NCBI RefSeq assembly: GCF_000724485.1
Contig: NZ_CP007739.1
Location: forward strand, 168,001-232,000
From: Bacillus methanolicus MGA3
GTDB lineage: Bacteria > Bacillota > Bacilli > Bacillales > Cytobacillaceae
DNA: 64,000 nt
Direction of reading: 5' to 3'
The translations under genes were made by a program, and so were the position numbers. The number at the start of each line of letters is the position of its first letter. Within the stretch, counting starts at the first letter, position 1. Below, piece after piece: positions 1 to 7,601 of the stretch. The notes beneath the pieces were generated by a model, which was not told where the DNA came from, did no database searches, and saw only the letters and a program-made list of their open reading frames with translations.

Positions 1-54
1 ACTGTAAATCCGCTCCCTCAGGGTTCGGCGGTTCGAATCCGTCCCCCTCCACCA
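1..54 (+). tRNA. tRNA-Tyr (GTA), 5' truncated by window edge
   Basis: The fragment begins just before the anticodon GTA (positions 4-6). It has the long variable arm of a class II tRNA, a TTCGAAT T-loop and an encoded CCA ending at 54. The 5' half lies outside the window. Confidence 0.85.
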
Positions 55-121
55 TTTAATAAATCAAATAAAAATTGGACAAGCTATGACTGTCCTTTTA
101 TTATGAAATTATTCGCATTGA

Positions 122-196
122 TGGGCTATAGCCAAGCGGTAAGGCAACGGACTTTGACTCCGTGATGCGCTGGTTCGAATCCAGCTAGCCCAGCCA
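122..196 (+). tRNA. tRNA-Gln (TTG)
   Basis: Acceptor arms TGGGCTA and TAGCCCA pair. The anticodon is TTG in the loop ACTTTGACT, the T-loop is TTCGAAT, and GCCA is encoded at the 3' end. It belongs to a five-gene cluster with short spacers. Confidence 0.93.
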
Positions 197-202
197 TTAT
201 TA

Positions 203-275
203 GAGCCATTAGCTCAGTCGGTAGAGCATCTGACTTTTAATCAGAGGGTCGGAGGTTCGAATCCTCCATGGCTCA
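203..275 (+). tRNA. tRNA-Lys (TTT)
   Basis: Acceptor arms GAGCCAT and ATGGCTC pair. The anticodon is TTT and the T-loop is TTCGAAT. Unlike its neighbours it has no encoded CCA (ATTA follows), so the CCA must be added after transcription. Confidence 0.93.
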
Positions 276-351
276 TTAAAAAAGAGTTTAAATCATTGAA
301 GTCCCTGCAAAAATTTTGTAGGGCCTTCTTAAGATTATAAATAATTAGATT

Positions 352-426
352 GCGGAAGTAGTTCAGTGGTAGAACACCACCTTGCCAAGGTGGGGGTCGC
401 GGGTTCGAGTCCCGTCTTCCGCTCCA
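352..426 (+). tRNA. tRNA-Gly (GCC)
   Basis: Acceptor arms GCGGAAG and CTTCCGC pair, the anticodon is GCC and TCCA is encoded. The 76-base gap before it carries an inverted repeat (CCCTGCAAA/TTTGTAGGG, about 313-333), perhaps a processing hairpin or weak terminator after tRNA-Lys. Confidence 0.93.
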
Positions 427-429
427 TAT

Positions 430-505
430 GGGGCCTTAGCTCAGCTGGGAGAGCGCCTGCTTTGCACGCAGGAGGTCAGCGGTTCGATCCCGCTAGGCTC
501 CACCA
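430..505 (+). tRNA. tRNA-Ala (TGC)
   Basis: Acceptor arms GGGGCCT and AGGCTCC pair with one G-T, the anticodon is TGC and ACCA is encoded at the 3' end. It is the last gene of the cluster and is followed by an intrinsic terminator. Confidence 0.93.
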
Positions 506-533
506 TCACACTACATATATTATTGTTATTAAG

Positions 534-566
534 GCTTCAGACCTATTTGGTTTGAGGCTTTTTTTA
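534..566 (+). terminator. Terminator of the tRNA cluster
   Basis: The stem GCTTCAGACC/GGTTTGAGGC contains two G-T pairs. It has a TATTT-type loop and is followed by seven T residues. Confidence 0.85.
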
Positions 567-685
567 TGGCTATGTTGATCTATGTAAAAGATATCACATG
601 TGTTTTGGTTTTTTTCATACGTTTAAGCATATATTTAAGAAATTAAACTAAACAGTGCAATATCTATTGAAATTTTTGATAATTT

Positions 686-730
686 TTGTTCTATACATTG
701 TAGAACACTTTGTTATAATAATTATAGAAC
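686..730 (+). promoter_or_regulatory. Promoter with two GntR-type operator palindromes
   Basis: A TATAAT -10 box lies at 714-719. Palindrome 1 (688-706) is GTTCTA-N7-TAGAAC, and palindrome 2 (712-730) is GTTATA-N7-TAGAAC. Their centres are 24 bp apart, and the second covers the -10 box. The regulator gene starts at 748, so autorepression is the simple reading. Confidence 0.6.
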
Positions 731-747
731 AGTTAGGAGGTATTTAT

Positions 748-1131
748 GTGTTCATTAAAATTGAACCGCACTCCGATATTCCTATTTATACACAATTAAC
801 TTTTCAAATTATCGAAGGAATTGCTCGTGGAATATTGAAAGATGGCAATTCGCTACCATCTGTTCGTTCACTGGCAGCCGATCTCGGAGTGAATATGCAT
901 ACTGTCAACAAAAGTTACCATGAGCTTGAGAAGAAAGGCTTTATTGAAATTGTTCCGAAATCTGGAGCAATTATCAATTCTTCCATTCGAGGTGAACTGC
1001 GTGAAGTACATGTTGAACGGATCGCAAATGAATTTAGGCCCGTCGTTGCAGAAGCGCTTGCTCTAGGGATGAATACTGATGAAATCTGCGAACTGATTTT
1101 ATCTATTATTTCAGATATTAAGGGGGAATAA
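748..1131 (+). CDS. GntR family transcriptional regulator, YtrA type
   Basis: This short (127 aa) GntR protein has the typical N-terminus (HSDIPIYTQLTFQI) and a winged helix-turn-helix over about residues 8-75 with the LPSVRSLAADLGVN recognition region. A short helical C-terminal tail follows instead of a large effector domain, which is the YtrA subfamily pattern. The GTG at 748 is chosen because AGGAGG at 735-740 lies seven bases upstream; the overlapping ATG at 746 is out of frame. YtrA regulators usually control a neighbouring transporter or membrane-protein gene. Here the DUF1648 gene starts three bases after the stop, so the pair forms an operon. Two palindromes in the promoter are the likely binding sites. 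Confidence 0.88.
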   Translation: MFIKIEPHSDIPIYTQLTFQIIEGIARGILKDGNSLPSVRSLAADLGVNMHTVNKSYHELEKKGFIEIVPKSGAIINSSIRGELREVHVERIANEFRPVVAEALALGMNTDEICELILSIISDIKGE

Positions 1132-1134
1132 AAA

Positions 1135-2241
1135 ATGATATTACCAATTTTTCTTATCATAATTGGCTTTATCACTATATTGAAATCTGCAATTCCCTTT
1201 TTATTGAAACGAACAATTGCGTTTGGCGTTACAATTCCTGAAGGACATACTGATGATCGGACAATTGCTTCTTATAAAAGAATTTACTCTACTACTACAC
1301 TTCTTTTCGGTTTAATTTCTTTGGCTGCTTATTTCGTATGGGCGAAAATTGTTAATCCTACGGAAGAAAAGCTCGCCTTAACCGGGTTAGCAATTCAGTT
1401 TTGTGTCATCTTTGTGAGCATGGGCCTTTACTTTATATTCCATGCAAAAACAACTCGACTGAAGCGCGATAACAACTGGGGGGCAAATTTGAAACAAGTG
1501 AAAATCGCAGATATCTCAATTCGTACGAAAGACGAAATGCTTCCTGCGTATGTTTTTTCTATACCAATGGTCATAACAGTTGGTCTTATCGGTTATACCG
1601 CAATGCTGTACGATAACATCCCGAACAAGATCCCAATACATTGGGCAGCCACCGGACAACCGGATGCATTTACTCTAAAAACACCATTTTCATCCATTTC
1701 GCTTCTCGTCGTCCTTATCATTATTCAGGTAATGATGCTCGGTATTAATGAAATCACTAAAAAATCAGGCATTAATATAAGTGCGACAAGAAGCAATGCA
1801 TCTCGCGTACAACAGTTGTCATTTAGAAAATATTCGAGTTGGTTCTTGTTCCCGTCAAGCGTTCTCTTAACTGTACTTTTTAGCTTTCTTCAACTTACGT
1901 CAATACATGAAGGTATTGGTAATAAAGTATTAATGTTTGCCATGCCGCTTTTTTTTTTATTGGCAAGTCTCATTGCTGCCGCAGTTTATGCGTTTAAAGT
2001 TGGCCAAAGCGGCTCGCGTATCAATGTTGTACTTGAAGATGAGCCAGATTCCGGGATAACGGACGTTGATGATGATAAATACTGGAAGTCTGGAATATTT
2101 TATGTAAATAAAGAAGATCCATCCATTTTCGTCGAAAAAAGATTTGGAATTGGCTGGACGATCAATTTAGCTCACCCAATCGGTTATCTTATTCTGTTTG
2201 GTCCATTATTGCTCATTTTGCTCATAACTTATCTTTTATGA
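1135..2241 (+). CDS. DUF1648/DUF5808 multi-spanning membrane protein
   Basis: This 368-aa protein has about eight predicted membrane helices. The segment around residues 162-175 (IPNKIPIHWAATGQPD) is the signature of DUF1648, also found in the SdpI immunity protein family. The C-terminal motif (FYVNKEDPSIFVEKRFGIGWT) resembles DUF5808. The start is preceded by GGGGGA. It is co-transcribed with the GntR regulator directly upstream. Homologous pairs in bacilli suggest a regulator/membrane-protein module that responds to envelope-active compounds, but no substrate or ligand can be read from the sequence. Function is not assigned. Confidence 0.8.
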   Translation: MILPIFLIIIGFITILKSAIPFLLKRTIAFGVTIPEGHTDDRTIASYKRIYSTTTLLFGLISLAAYFVWAKIVNPTEEKLALTGLAIQFCVIFVSMGLYFIFHAKTTRLKRDNNWGANLKQVKIADISIRTKDEMLPAYVFSIPMVITVGLIGYTAMLYDNIPNKIPIHWAATGQPDAFTLKTPFSSISLLVVLIIIQVMMLGINEITKKSGINISATRSNASRVQQLSFRKYSSWFLFPSSVLLTVLFSFLQLTSIHEGIGNKVLMFAMPLFFLLASLIAAAVYAFKVGQSGSRINVVLEDEPDSGITDVDDDKYWKSGIFYVNKEDPSIFVEKRFGIGWTINLAHPIGYLILFGPLLLILLITYLL

Positions 2242-2314
2242 CGCAGTAACCTAAAAACCGTCTATCAAGTGAAAGTGAAGTTTTTGAAAAGAAGTTTCAA
2301 ATGGGAAAAAATCT

Positions 2315-2344
2315 CAGGTTCATAATGAACCTGTGTTTTTTTTA
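2315..2344 (+). terminator. Terminator after the DUF1648 gene
   Basis: The stem CAGGTTCA/TGAACCTG has a TAA loop and is followed by GTG and a run of eight or nine T residues. Confidence 0.85.
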
Positions 2345-2452
2345 TGATATTCCTCCTCTATCGTATAAGCAAATTGAAACTAGTCTTTTTTTGAAATCAG
2401 ACTATTCCTTTTATTTTAATAATTATGTATATATATACATGTTTTTGCCGAG

Positions 2453-2482
2453 TTGAGTCATTTTTATGAAAGCGGTTAAAAT
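2453..2482 (+). promoter_or_regulatory. Possible SigA promoter of rocF
   Basis: TTGAGT (2453-2458) and TAAAAT (2477-2482) are separated by 18 bases and lie 33 bases before the start codon. I looked for the SigL -24/-12 pattern known for B. subtilis roc genes and did not find it. Confidence 0.4.
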
Positions 2483-2515
2483 AGGAAAATAATAGAGATG
2501 AGGAGGTATCTAGTT

Positions 2516-3412
2516 ATGAAAAAAATATCCATTATAGGAATGCCGATGGATTTAGGACAAATGAGACGCGGTGTTGACATGGGTCCAAGTGCAATGCGCT
2601 ACGCAGGAATAAATGAAAGGCTAAGGAACTTAAAGTATGAGATAGAAGATCTTGGAGATATCCCAATCGGCAGACCGGAAGTTGTAAATCGATCAGATAC
2701 AAATCTGCGCAATTTGGAGCTAGTAGCTGAAAAAAATGAAAAGCTGGCAGCACAAGTTGATGAAGTTGTTAAATCAGGAGCATTTCCGCTAGTGCTTGGC
2801 GGCGACCACAGCATTGCGATTGGTACGTTAGCCGGCGTTGCAAAACACTATAAAAATCTTGGCGTAATCTGGTATGATGCGCATGGGGATTTAAATACAG
2901 CAGAAACTTCACCTTCTGGAAATATACATGGAATGCCTCTTGCAGTCAGTATTGGGCTGGGGCATCCTATGTTAACGGAAATTGGAGGCTACAGCCCTAA
3001 AGTAAAGCCAGAAAACATTGTGATTATTGGAGCTAGATCCCTCGATGAAGGAGAGAGGGCTCTTATTAAAGAAAATGGAATTAAAGTTTTTACCATGCAT
3101 GAAATTGACAGGCTTGGCATGTCAAAAGTAATGGAAGAAACAATCAAATATCTAAAAGATAAAACGGATGGAGTACATCTTTCGTTAGATTTGGATGGAT
3201 TAGACCCAAGTGATGCGCCAGGAGTTGGAACACCTGTTAACGGCGGAATAAGCTACCGGGAGAGCCACCTTGCGATGGAAATGCTTGCGGAAGCACAGCT
3301 CATCACTTCAGCAGAATTTGTTGAAGTCAATCCAATTCTCGATGATAAAAACAAAACTGCAACAGTTGCCGTTGCATTAATGGGGTCTTTATTTGGCGAA
3401 AAACTTTTATAA
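2516..3412 (+). CDS. rocF: Arginase
   Basis: Arginase hydrolyses L-arginine to ornithine and urea in the cytoplasm. The 298-aa length fits Bacillus arginases. The Mn-binding motifs are present: GGDHS (His98), DAHGD (Asp121, His123, Asp125) and SLDLDGLDP near residue 226. The ATG at 2516 is chosen because AGGAGG (2501-2506) lies nine bases upstream; the earlier in-frame ATG at 2498 immediately precedes that site. The gene stands alone here, with no rocD, rocE or rocR beside it. In B. subtilis rocF is also separated from part of the roc regulon and close to sigW. Confidence 0.95.
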   Translation: MKKISIIGMPMDLGQMRRGVDMGPSAMRYAGINERLRNLKYEIEDLGDIPIGRPEVVNRSDTNLRNLELVAEKNEKLAAQVDEVVKSGAFPLVLGGDHSIAIGTLAGVAKHYKNLGVIWYDAHGDLNTAETSPSGNIHGMPLAVSIGLGHPMLTEIGGYSPKVKPENIVIIGARSLDEGERALIKENGIKVFTMHEIDRLGMSKVMEETIKYLKDKTDGVHLSLDLDGLDPSDAPGVGTPVNGGISYRESHLAMEMLAEAQLITSAEFVEVNPILDDKNKTATVAVALMGSLFGEKLL

Positions 3413-3501
3413 ATAAATATAAGGCTGGCCATAAACGCCAGGCTCCCGTCAGCTGTTATTAAATATGGAACAAACATTAATTTGTTTTCAATATTTTGTA
3501 A

Positions 3502-3693
3502 TTAAAGGTGCCTGGCTCTAAGTTTTGGGTCAGCCTCATTTCTTACAGTTAAAAGGTAATATTGGTTAAGAAGCTTGTCCAATTCTGTGCTTATTTCGAT
3601 CACTTGTTGATTGGTAAAAGAATAATGAGAGGCTAACTTCACCATTTTCCTTCGATAATTTTCAATGTCTTCTAGCAATGTTTCGATATACAT
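3502..3693 (-). CDS. Spo0E-like aspartyl-phosphate phosphatase
   Basis: This 63-aa helical protein is convergent with rocF. The C-terminal half contains the family signature (VIEISTELDKLLNQY), a variant of the SQELD motif with STELD, preceded by an N-terminal helix IETLLEDIENYRRKMVKLA. Spo0E-family proteins remove phosphate from Spo0A~P or related response regulators and delay sporulation. The start at 3693 is preferred over an ATG nine bases upstream because GAGGA then falls nine bases before it. The target response regulator cannot be deduced from sequence. Confidence 0.85.
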   Translation of the reverse strand: MYIETLLEDIENYRRKMVKLASHYSFTNQQVIEISTELDKLLNQYYLLTVRNEADPKLRARHL

Positions 3694-3811
3694 AAAAAGC
3701 ATTCCTCATTTCAATATTTTTAGTCTTTTTATACCCTGTAGAAAAAATTTTAAACAAACAGCAGTAAATTTTAGTTAATATAAAAATGATTGAAAATTTT
3801 TGAGTGAAAAG

Positions 3812-3840
3812 TGAAACCTTTTCCGCTATCGATTCGTATA
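3812..3840 (+). promoter_or_regulatory. SigW-dependent autoregulatory promoter
   Basis: TGAAAC (3812-3817) and CGTATA (3835-3840) match the ECF SigW consensus, with a 17-base gap to CGTA. It lies directly before sigW, as in B. subtilis where SigW drives its own operon. Confidence 0.88.
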
Positions 3841-3871
3841 TCGAATAGCCGCATTAGAGCGGAGGTAACCA

Positions 3872-4435
3872 ATGGAAGAAATCGTAAAGAAAAGGATTAA
3901 AGAAGTAATAAAAGGCGATCAAAATGCTTTTGGGGAAATTGTTGAACTTTATAAGGATAAGGTTTTTCAACTTTGTTACAGGATGCTAGGAAATAGACAT
4001 GAAGCAGAAGACATAGCTCAAGAAGCTTTTATTCGCGCATATGTGAATATTAACAGTTTCAATATAAATTTAAAATTTTCTACGTGGCTATACAGAATTG
4101 CTACAAACTTGTGTATCGATCGCATAAGAAAGAAAAAACCGGATTACTATTTGGATGCAGAGGTTTTGGGCTCGGATGGGCTTACGATGTATTCACAAAT
4201 TGCGGCTGATACAGCTCTTCCTGAAGAGGAACTTCAGAGTTTGGAGCTGCAAGAAACGATTCAAAAGGAAATTTCGAAACTGCCTGAAAAATACAGAACG
4301 GTCATCGTATTAAGATATATTGAAGAACTTTCGCTAAATGAAATCAGCGAAATCTTAGATCTACCGCTGGGAACGGTTAAAACGAGAATTCACAGAGGGA
4401 GAGAAGCGTTGAGACAGCAGTTACGTTATCTTTAA
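3872..4435 (+). CDS. sigW: RNA polymerase ECF sigma factor SigW
   Basis: This 187-aa protein has the length of B. subtilis SigW. Sigma region 2 lies at about residues 20-90 (GEIVELYKDKVFQLCYRML, then DIAQEAFIRAY). Region 4 lies at about 125-180 (LPEKYRTVIVLRYIEELS... LPLGTVKTRIHRGR). SigW directs transcription of genes protecting against membrane-active antibiotics and alkaline shock. The start follows GGAGGTAAC. It is co-transcribed with rsiW 16 bases downstream and carries its own SigW promoter upstream. Synteny with rocF and cdaA supports the assignment. Confidence 0.96.
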   Translation: MEEIVKKRIKEVIKGDQNAFGEIVELYKDKVFQLCYRMLGNRHEAEDIAQEAFIRAYVNINSFNINLKFSTWLYRIATNLCIDRIRKKKPDYYLDAEVLGSDGLTMYSQIAADTALPEEELQSLELQETIQKEISKLPEKYRTVIVLRYIEELSLNEISEILDLPLGTVKTRIHRGREALRQQLRYL

Positions 4436-4451
4436 AGAGAGGGTGAGAGCT

Positions 4452-5078
4452 TTGAGTTGTCCAGCAAAGATTATTGAATATATGCACGAATACCTAGATG
4501 AAGAGATCTCAGCCGAGCATGAAAAAATTTTAAGAGAACATATACAAACATGCAAAGAATGTCAATCGCACTTTCATGAATTAAAAAAAACGATTGCTTT
4601 AGTGCAGAGTACTTCTAATATAAAGGCACCTCCTAATCTTACTGCAAATGTTATGGCAAGATTGCCAAAGGAAAAGAAAAAAATTGGAGTGCGACGCTGG
4701 TTCCGTCATCATCCTTTGTTAACGGCTGCCTCTCTATTCTTCGTACTAATGGCAGGAAGCCTTTTCTCAACATGGAATGATCATCAATTTTCCGTTTCGA
4801 AACAGCCTAATTTAAAGGTTGAAAATACTACAGTGATTGTCCCAAAAGGCGAAGTGGTTAAGGGAGATGTCGTTGTAAAGAATGGAACTTTAAAAATTGA
4901 AGGTGAAATACAGGGAAATGTGACAGTAATAAATGGTGAGAAATATCTAGCTTCTGCTGGCCATGTTACAGGAGAGATTAAGGAAGTTAATAAAATATAC
5001 GAATGGCTATGGTTCGAAATAAAGAAAACATGCAAAGATTTAATCAATATATTTGATGAAGAAAATGACAAAAATTAA
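4452..5078 (+). CDS. rsiW: Anti-sigma-W factor RsiW
   Basis: This membrane protein sequesters SigW until regulated proteolysis releases it. The cytoplasmic N-terminus has the zinc-binding anti-sigma motif (Cys3, His30, Cys34, Cys37). One membrane helix lies at about residues 84-103. The extracytoplasmic part has short beta-repeat sequence (VVVKNGTLKIEGEIQGNVTV) like polymer-forming domains. The TTG at 4452 is chosen because it gives MSCP and 208 aa, the length of B. subtilis RsiW, with GAGAGGG at a suitable distance; a GTG at 4443 would add three residues and overlap that site. Confidence 0.93.
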   Translation: MSCPAKIIEYMHEYLDEEISAEHEKILREHIQTCKECQSHFHELKKTIALVQSTSNIKAPPNLTANVMARLPKEKKKIGVRRWFRHHPLLTAASLFFVLMAGSLFSTWNDHQFSVSKQPNLKVENTTVIVPKGEVVKGDVVVKNGTLKIEGEIQGNVTVINGEKYLASAGHVTGEIKEVNKIYEWLWFEIKKTCKDLINIFDEENDKN

Positions 5079-5108
5079 AGCCACTCAAATAGGGTGGCTA
5101 ATTTATTT
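5079..5108 (+). terminator. Terminator after rsiW
   Basis: The stem AGCCACTC/GGGTGGCT has an AAATA loop and is followed by AATTTATTTT. Confidence 0.7.
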
Positions 5109-5136
5109 TAAAACACTTTTCTCATATTTAGTGCTA

Positions 5137-5165
5137 TTGCGAACACAGAACATTCGTTCTATAAT
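5137..5165 (+). promoter_or_regulatory. Promoter with LexA-like palindrome in its spacer
   Basis: TTGCGA (5137-5142) and TATAAT (5160-5165) have an exact 17-base spacer. That spacer contains AGAACATTCGTTCT (5147-5160), whose GAAC-N4-GTTC core is that of the Bacillus LexA/DinR box; the outer C/G pair of the consensus is A/T here. No convincing ORF follows before a second promoter and cdaA. Confidence 0.5.
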
Positions 5166-5284
5166 AAATATAGAAATTATTGGATTTTTAATTTGCCATG
5201 AAGGTATACTCTAGTTTGATGGGACAAAACGTAAGCACAAAAGTTTACTAAAAGAAATAATCTTTTAGAAGAATACGTGGTCTA

Positions 5285-5293
5285 TGATATAAT
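5285..5293 (+). promoter_or_regulatory. Extended -10 promoter for cdaA-cdaR-glmM
   Basis: TGATATAAT matches the TGnTATAAT extended -10 motif. No good -35 box is visible. It would give a leader of about 190 nt before cdaA. Confidence 0.5.
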
Positions 5294-5340
5294 ATAAAAG
5301 TTACATATGAAAATTTAGCGGTTTCCGCTTTTATATTTAC

Positions 5341-5456
5341 AGGCCAGCGTCAGCGCCTTGGACCTTGGGTTATAAACCACATGATCTGCTCTAAAGAGCT
5401 GTCTTCTAGAACGTTTTGATACCTGTCGGGCCTGAATTAGGCGCTTGTGCTTTTCG
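5341..5456 (+). repeat. Structured intergenic element of the bacilli GCGCCT...AGGCGCT type
   Basis: AGCGCCT (5352-5358) pairs with AGGCGCT (5439-5445). A hairpin GCTCT-AA-AGAGC lies inside, and GGCGCTTGTGCTTTTC forms the right edge. From memory, elements with these conserved ends and a variable middle are scattered between genes in many Bacillaceae. This is the only full copy I see in the window. It lies in the cdaA leader, ending 24 bases before the start codon. Confidence 0.55.
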
Positions 5457-5479
5457 AATAAACTTATGGGGGAAGTACA

Positions 5480-6310
5480 ATGCCGTTTTTTGATATACCA
5501 ATATTGAAATTATTGGCAAATACTGTGGATATTCTCCTTGTTTGGTACGTCATCTATAAATTAATAATGGTTATACGGGGAACGAAAGCTGTCCAATTGC
5601 TTAAAGGCATTTTTGTTATTCTCCTCGTAAAAATTATTAGCGATCATTTATATTTGAAAGCTTTAAGCTGGATGATGGAACAAGCTTTAACATGGGGATT
5701 TTTGGCCATCATTATTATTTTCCAGCCGGAACTTCGAAGGGCTCTTGAACAGCTTGGAAGAGGAAAGTTATTTTCAAGAAGCGGTACACCTGAAGAAGAA
5801 GAGCAGGAAAAAGTGGTGGAGGCGATTATTAAAGCAACGGATTATATGGCAAAACGGCGTATTGGAGCTTTGATTTCTATTGAACGAGAAACTGGGATGA
5901 GCGACTATATTGAGACAGGAATTCCATTAGATTCAAAAATCTCCTCTGAATTGTTGATTAATATTTTTATTCCAAATACTCCTTTGCATGACGGGGCTGT
6001 TATTATACAAAAACATAATGTTGCCGCAGCAGCATGTTATTTGCCGTTATCGGAGAGCCCATTCATTTCAAAAGAATTAGGAACCCGGCATCGTGCAGCA
6101 CTTGGAATCAGCGAAGTGACTGACAGTGTAACAGTCGTAGTCTCAGAAGAAACAGGCAGTGTATCTTTAACGAAAAACGGGGAACTGCATCGTGATTTGT
6201 CTCCTGAAAAGTTCAAGGAATTATTGAGAAATGAATTGTTGTCACAAACGAAATCAAAACAATCTTCTTCAGCTCGTTGGAACTGGAGGGTGAATAAAAG
6301 TGATCGATAA
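5480..6310 (+). CDS. cdaA: Diadenylate cyclase CdaA
   Basis: CdaA makes cyclic di-AMP from two ATP at the membrane. This 276-aa protein has three N-terminal membrane helices (about residues 8-30, 38-55 and 62-80), then a DAC domain at about 100-250. The catalytic motifs are DGA at 171-173 and GTRHR at 201-205, at the positions expected for Bacillus CdaA. The start follows GGGGGAAG. It overlaps cdaR by 11 bases, and cdaR and glmM follow, the conserved cdaA-cdaR-glmM operon. In that operon CdaR and GlmM both bind CdaA and modulate it. Confidence 0.97.
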   Translation: MPFFDIPILKLLANTVDILLVWYVIYKLIMVIRGTKAVQLLKGIFVILLVKIISDHLYLKALSWMMEQALTWGFLAIIIIFQPELRRALEQLGRGKLFSRSGTPEEEEQEKVVEAIIKATDYMAKRRIGALISIERETGMSDYIETGIPLDSKISSELLINIFIPNTPLHDGAVIIQKHNVAAAACYLPLSESPFISKELGTRHRAALGISEVTDSVTVVVSEETGSVSLTKNGELHRDLSPEKFKELLRNELLSQTKSKQSSSARWNWRVNKSDR

Positions 6311-7565
6311 ACTGATGGATAACCACTGGTTTTTGAAAATTATTTCCCTTGTTTTAGCTGTGTTATTGTTTTCTTCTGTTCCGGATATGGAAAAAGCAAC
6401 AAATGAAAATCTTCCTTCCAAAAACAACGTTGAGACAATCACGGATGTGCCTGTAAAAAGCTATTATGATACAGAAAATTTCGTTGTGTCAGGGGTGCCG
6501 GAAAAAGTCAATGTTACGATTCAAGGGCCCAAAAACATCGTCCAAATGACAAAATCGCTTAGAAACTTTGAAGCGTATGTTGATTTGTCAAATGCGGAAA
6601 TCGGCACCCAACGAGTACCCATTAAGATAAGGGATATTTCCGACAAACTGAAGGTTAAAGTGGAGCCGAGCTATGCCAAAGTGAACGTTCAGGAACGAGT
6701 AACAAAGGAATTTAAAGTAGAAGCTGAATTTAACAAAAACTTGTTGGAGGACGGCTATGTTTCCGAAGAGCCAATCGTTGAGCCAAATACGGTAAAAATT
6801 ACGGGTGCAAAAGATGTAATTGATAGGATTAGCTATGTAATAGCTACTCTCGATATTGAAGGTTATATAAACGGTACGGTGACAAGAGAAGCAACGATTC
6901 AGGCACTAGATAAGAAATTAAATAAGCTTGATGTTAATGTTGATCCTGAAACTGTTACAGTTACAGTTCCTGTAAAAAGCTCCAGTAAAGCTGTACCGAT
7001 CAAAATCGTCCAAAAAGGAACCCCTCCTGAAGGAGTTTCGATAAATTCTGTATCTATTGATAAAAAGGAAGCGACAATTTTTGCAAAACCAGAGGTATTG
7101 GATCAAACAGACAGTGTTAGAGTAGAGGTAGATGTAAGCAATATACAAAAAGATACGGAACTGACAGTGCCAGTCATCATTTCAAAAGGGATATTAAAAG
7201 TTGATCCGAAAACGGTAAAGGTCAAGATAAATGTAGATGATAAAGTAGACGATAATAAAGTAAATGATGAAAAAGATGAAGAAAAAACATTGTCAAATCT
7301 TCCTATTAAAACGGAAGGCCTTAACGAAAAATATAAGGTAGCATTTCTTGATCCAGCTTCTGCCACTGCCAATTTGACCATAATAGGATCAAGTGACATA
7401 ATCAAAACGATAAGTGAAGATGATTTTAGCCTATTTATTGATGTATCCAATCTTTCAAAAGGAAATCATGAGCTCGATATACAAGTTAAAGGACCAAAAA
7501 ATGTGAAATGGAAGCTTGCAAAAGAAACAGCAAAAATCTCAATTACGGAAAATGACAAAGCTTAA
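6300..7565 (+). CDS. cdaR: CdaA regulatory protein CdaR (YbbR repeats)
   Basis: This 421-aa protein is anchored by one N-terminal membrane helix (residues 11-27) and has an extracytoplasmic region of about four YbbR repeats (roughly 50-135, 143-225, 230-310 and 325-410). A charged linker (DDKVDDNKVNDEKDEEK) precedes the last repeat. CdaR binds CdaA and tunes c-di-AMP output. The GTG start at 6300 overlaps the end of cdaA and follows GGAGGG, which favours translational coupling. Confidence 0.94.
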   Translation: MIDKLMDNHWFLKIISLVLAVLLFSSVPDMEKATNENLPSKNNVETITDVPVKSYYDTENFVVSGVPEKVNVTIQGPKNIVQMTKSLRNFEAYVDLSNAEIGTQRVPIKIRDISDKLKVKVEPSYAKVNVQERVTKEFKVEAEFNKNLLEDGYVSEEPIVEPNTVKITGAKDVIDRISYVIATLDIEGYINGTVTREATIQALDKKLNKLDVNVDPETVTVTVPVKSSSKAVPIKIVQKGTPPEGVSINSVSIDKKEATIFAKPEVLDQTDSVRVEVDVSNIQKDTELTVPVIISKGILKVDPKTVKVKINVDDKVDDNKVNDEKDEEKTLSNLPIKTEGLNEKYKVAFLDPASATANLTIIGSSDIIKTISEDDFSLFIDVSNLSKGNHELDIQVKGPKNVKWKLAKETAKISITENDKA

Positions 7566-7601
7566 GAAAAGCAATTATTCGATGAAGGAGAGATTCTTGA
7601 A

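Larger units (their letters stand above)
5085..5479 (+). other. Gene-free leader between rsiW and cdaA
   Basis: This stretch holds the rsiW terminator, the LexA-like promoter, a second extended -10 promoter (TG-A-TATAAT, 5085-5093 offset to 5285-5293) and the structured element at 5341-5456. The only ORF seen in the first transcript is a 16-codon one near 5198 without a ribosome binding site. Confidence 0.6.

Noticed and set aside
366..578. 70-codon ORF across the tRNA-Gly and tRNA-Ala genes
   Set aside because: It consists of tRNA sequence and the cluster terminator.
2401..2515. SigL (-24/-12) promoter for rocF
   Set aside because: No TGGCAC-N5-TTGCW pattern is present; a SigA-like promoter fits better.
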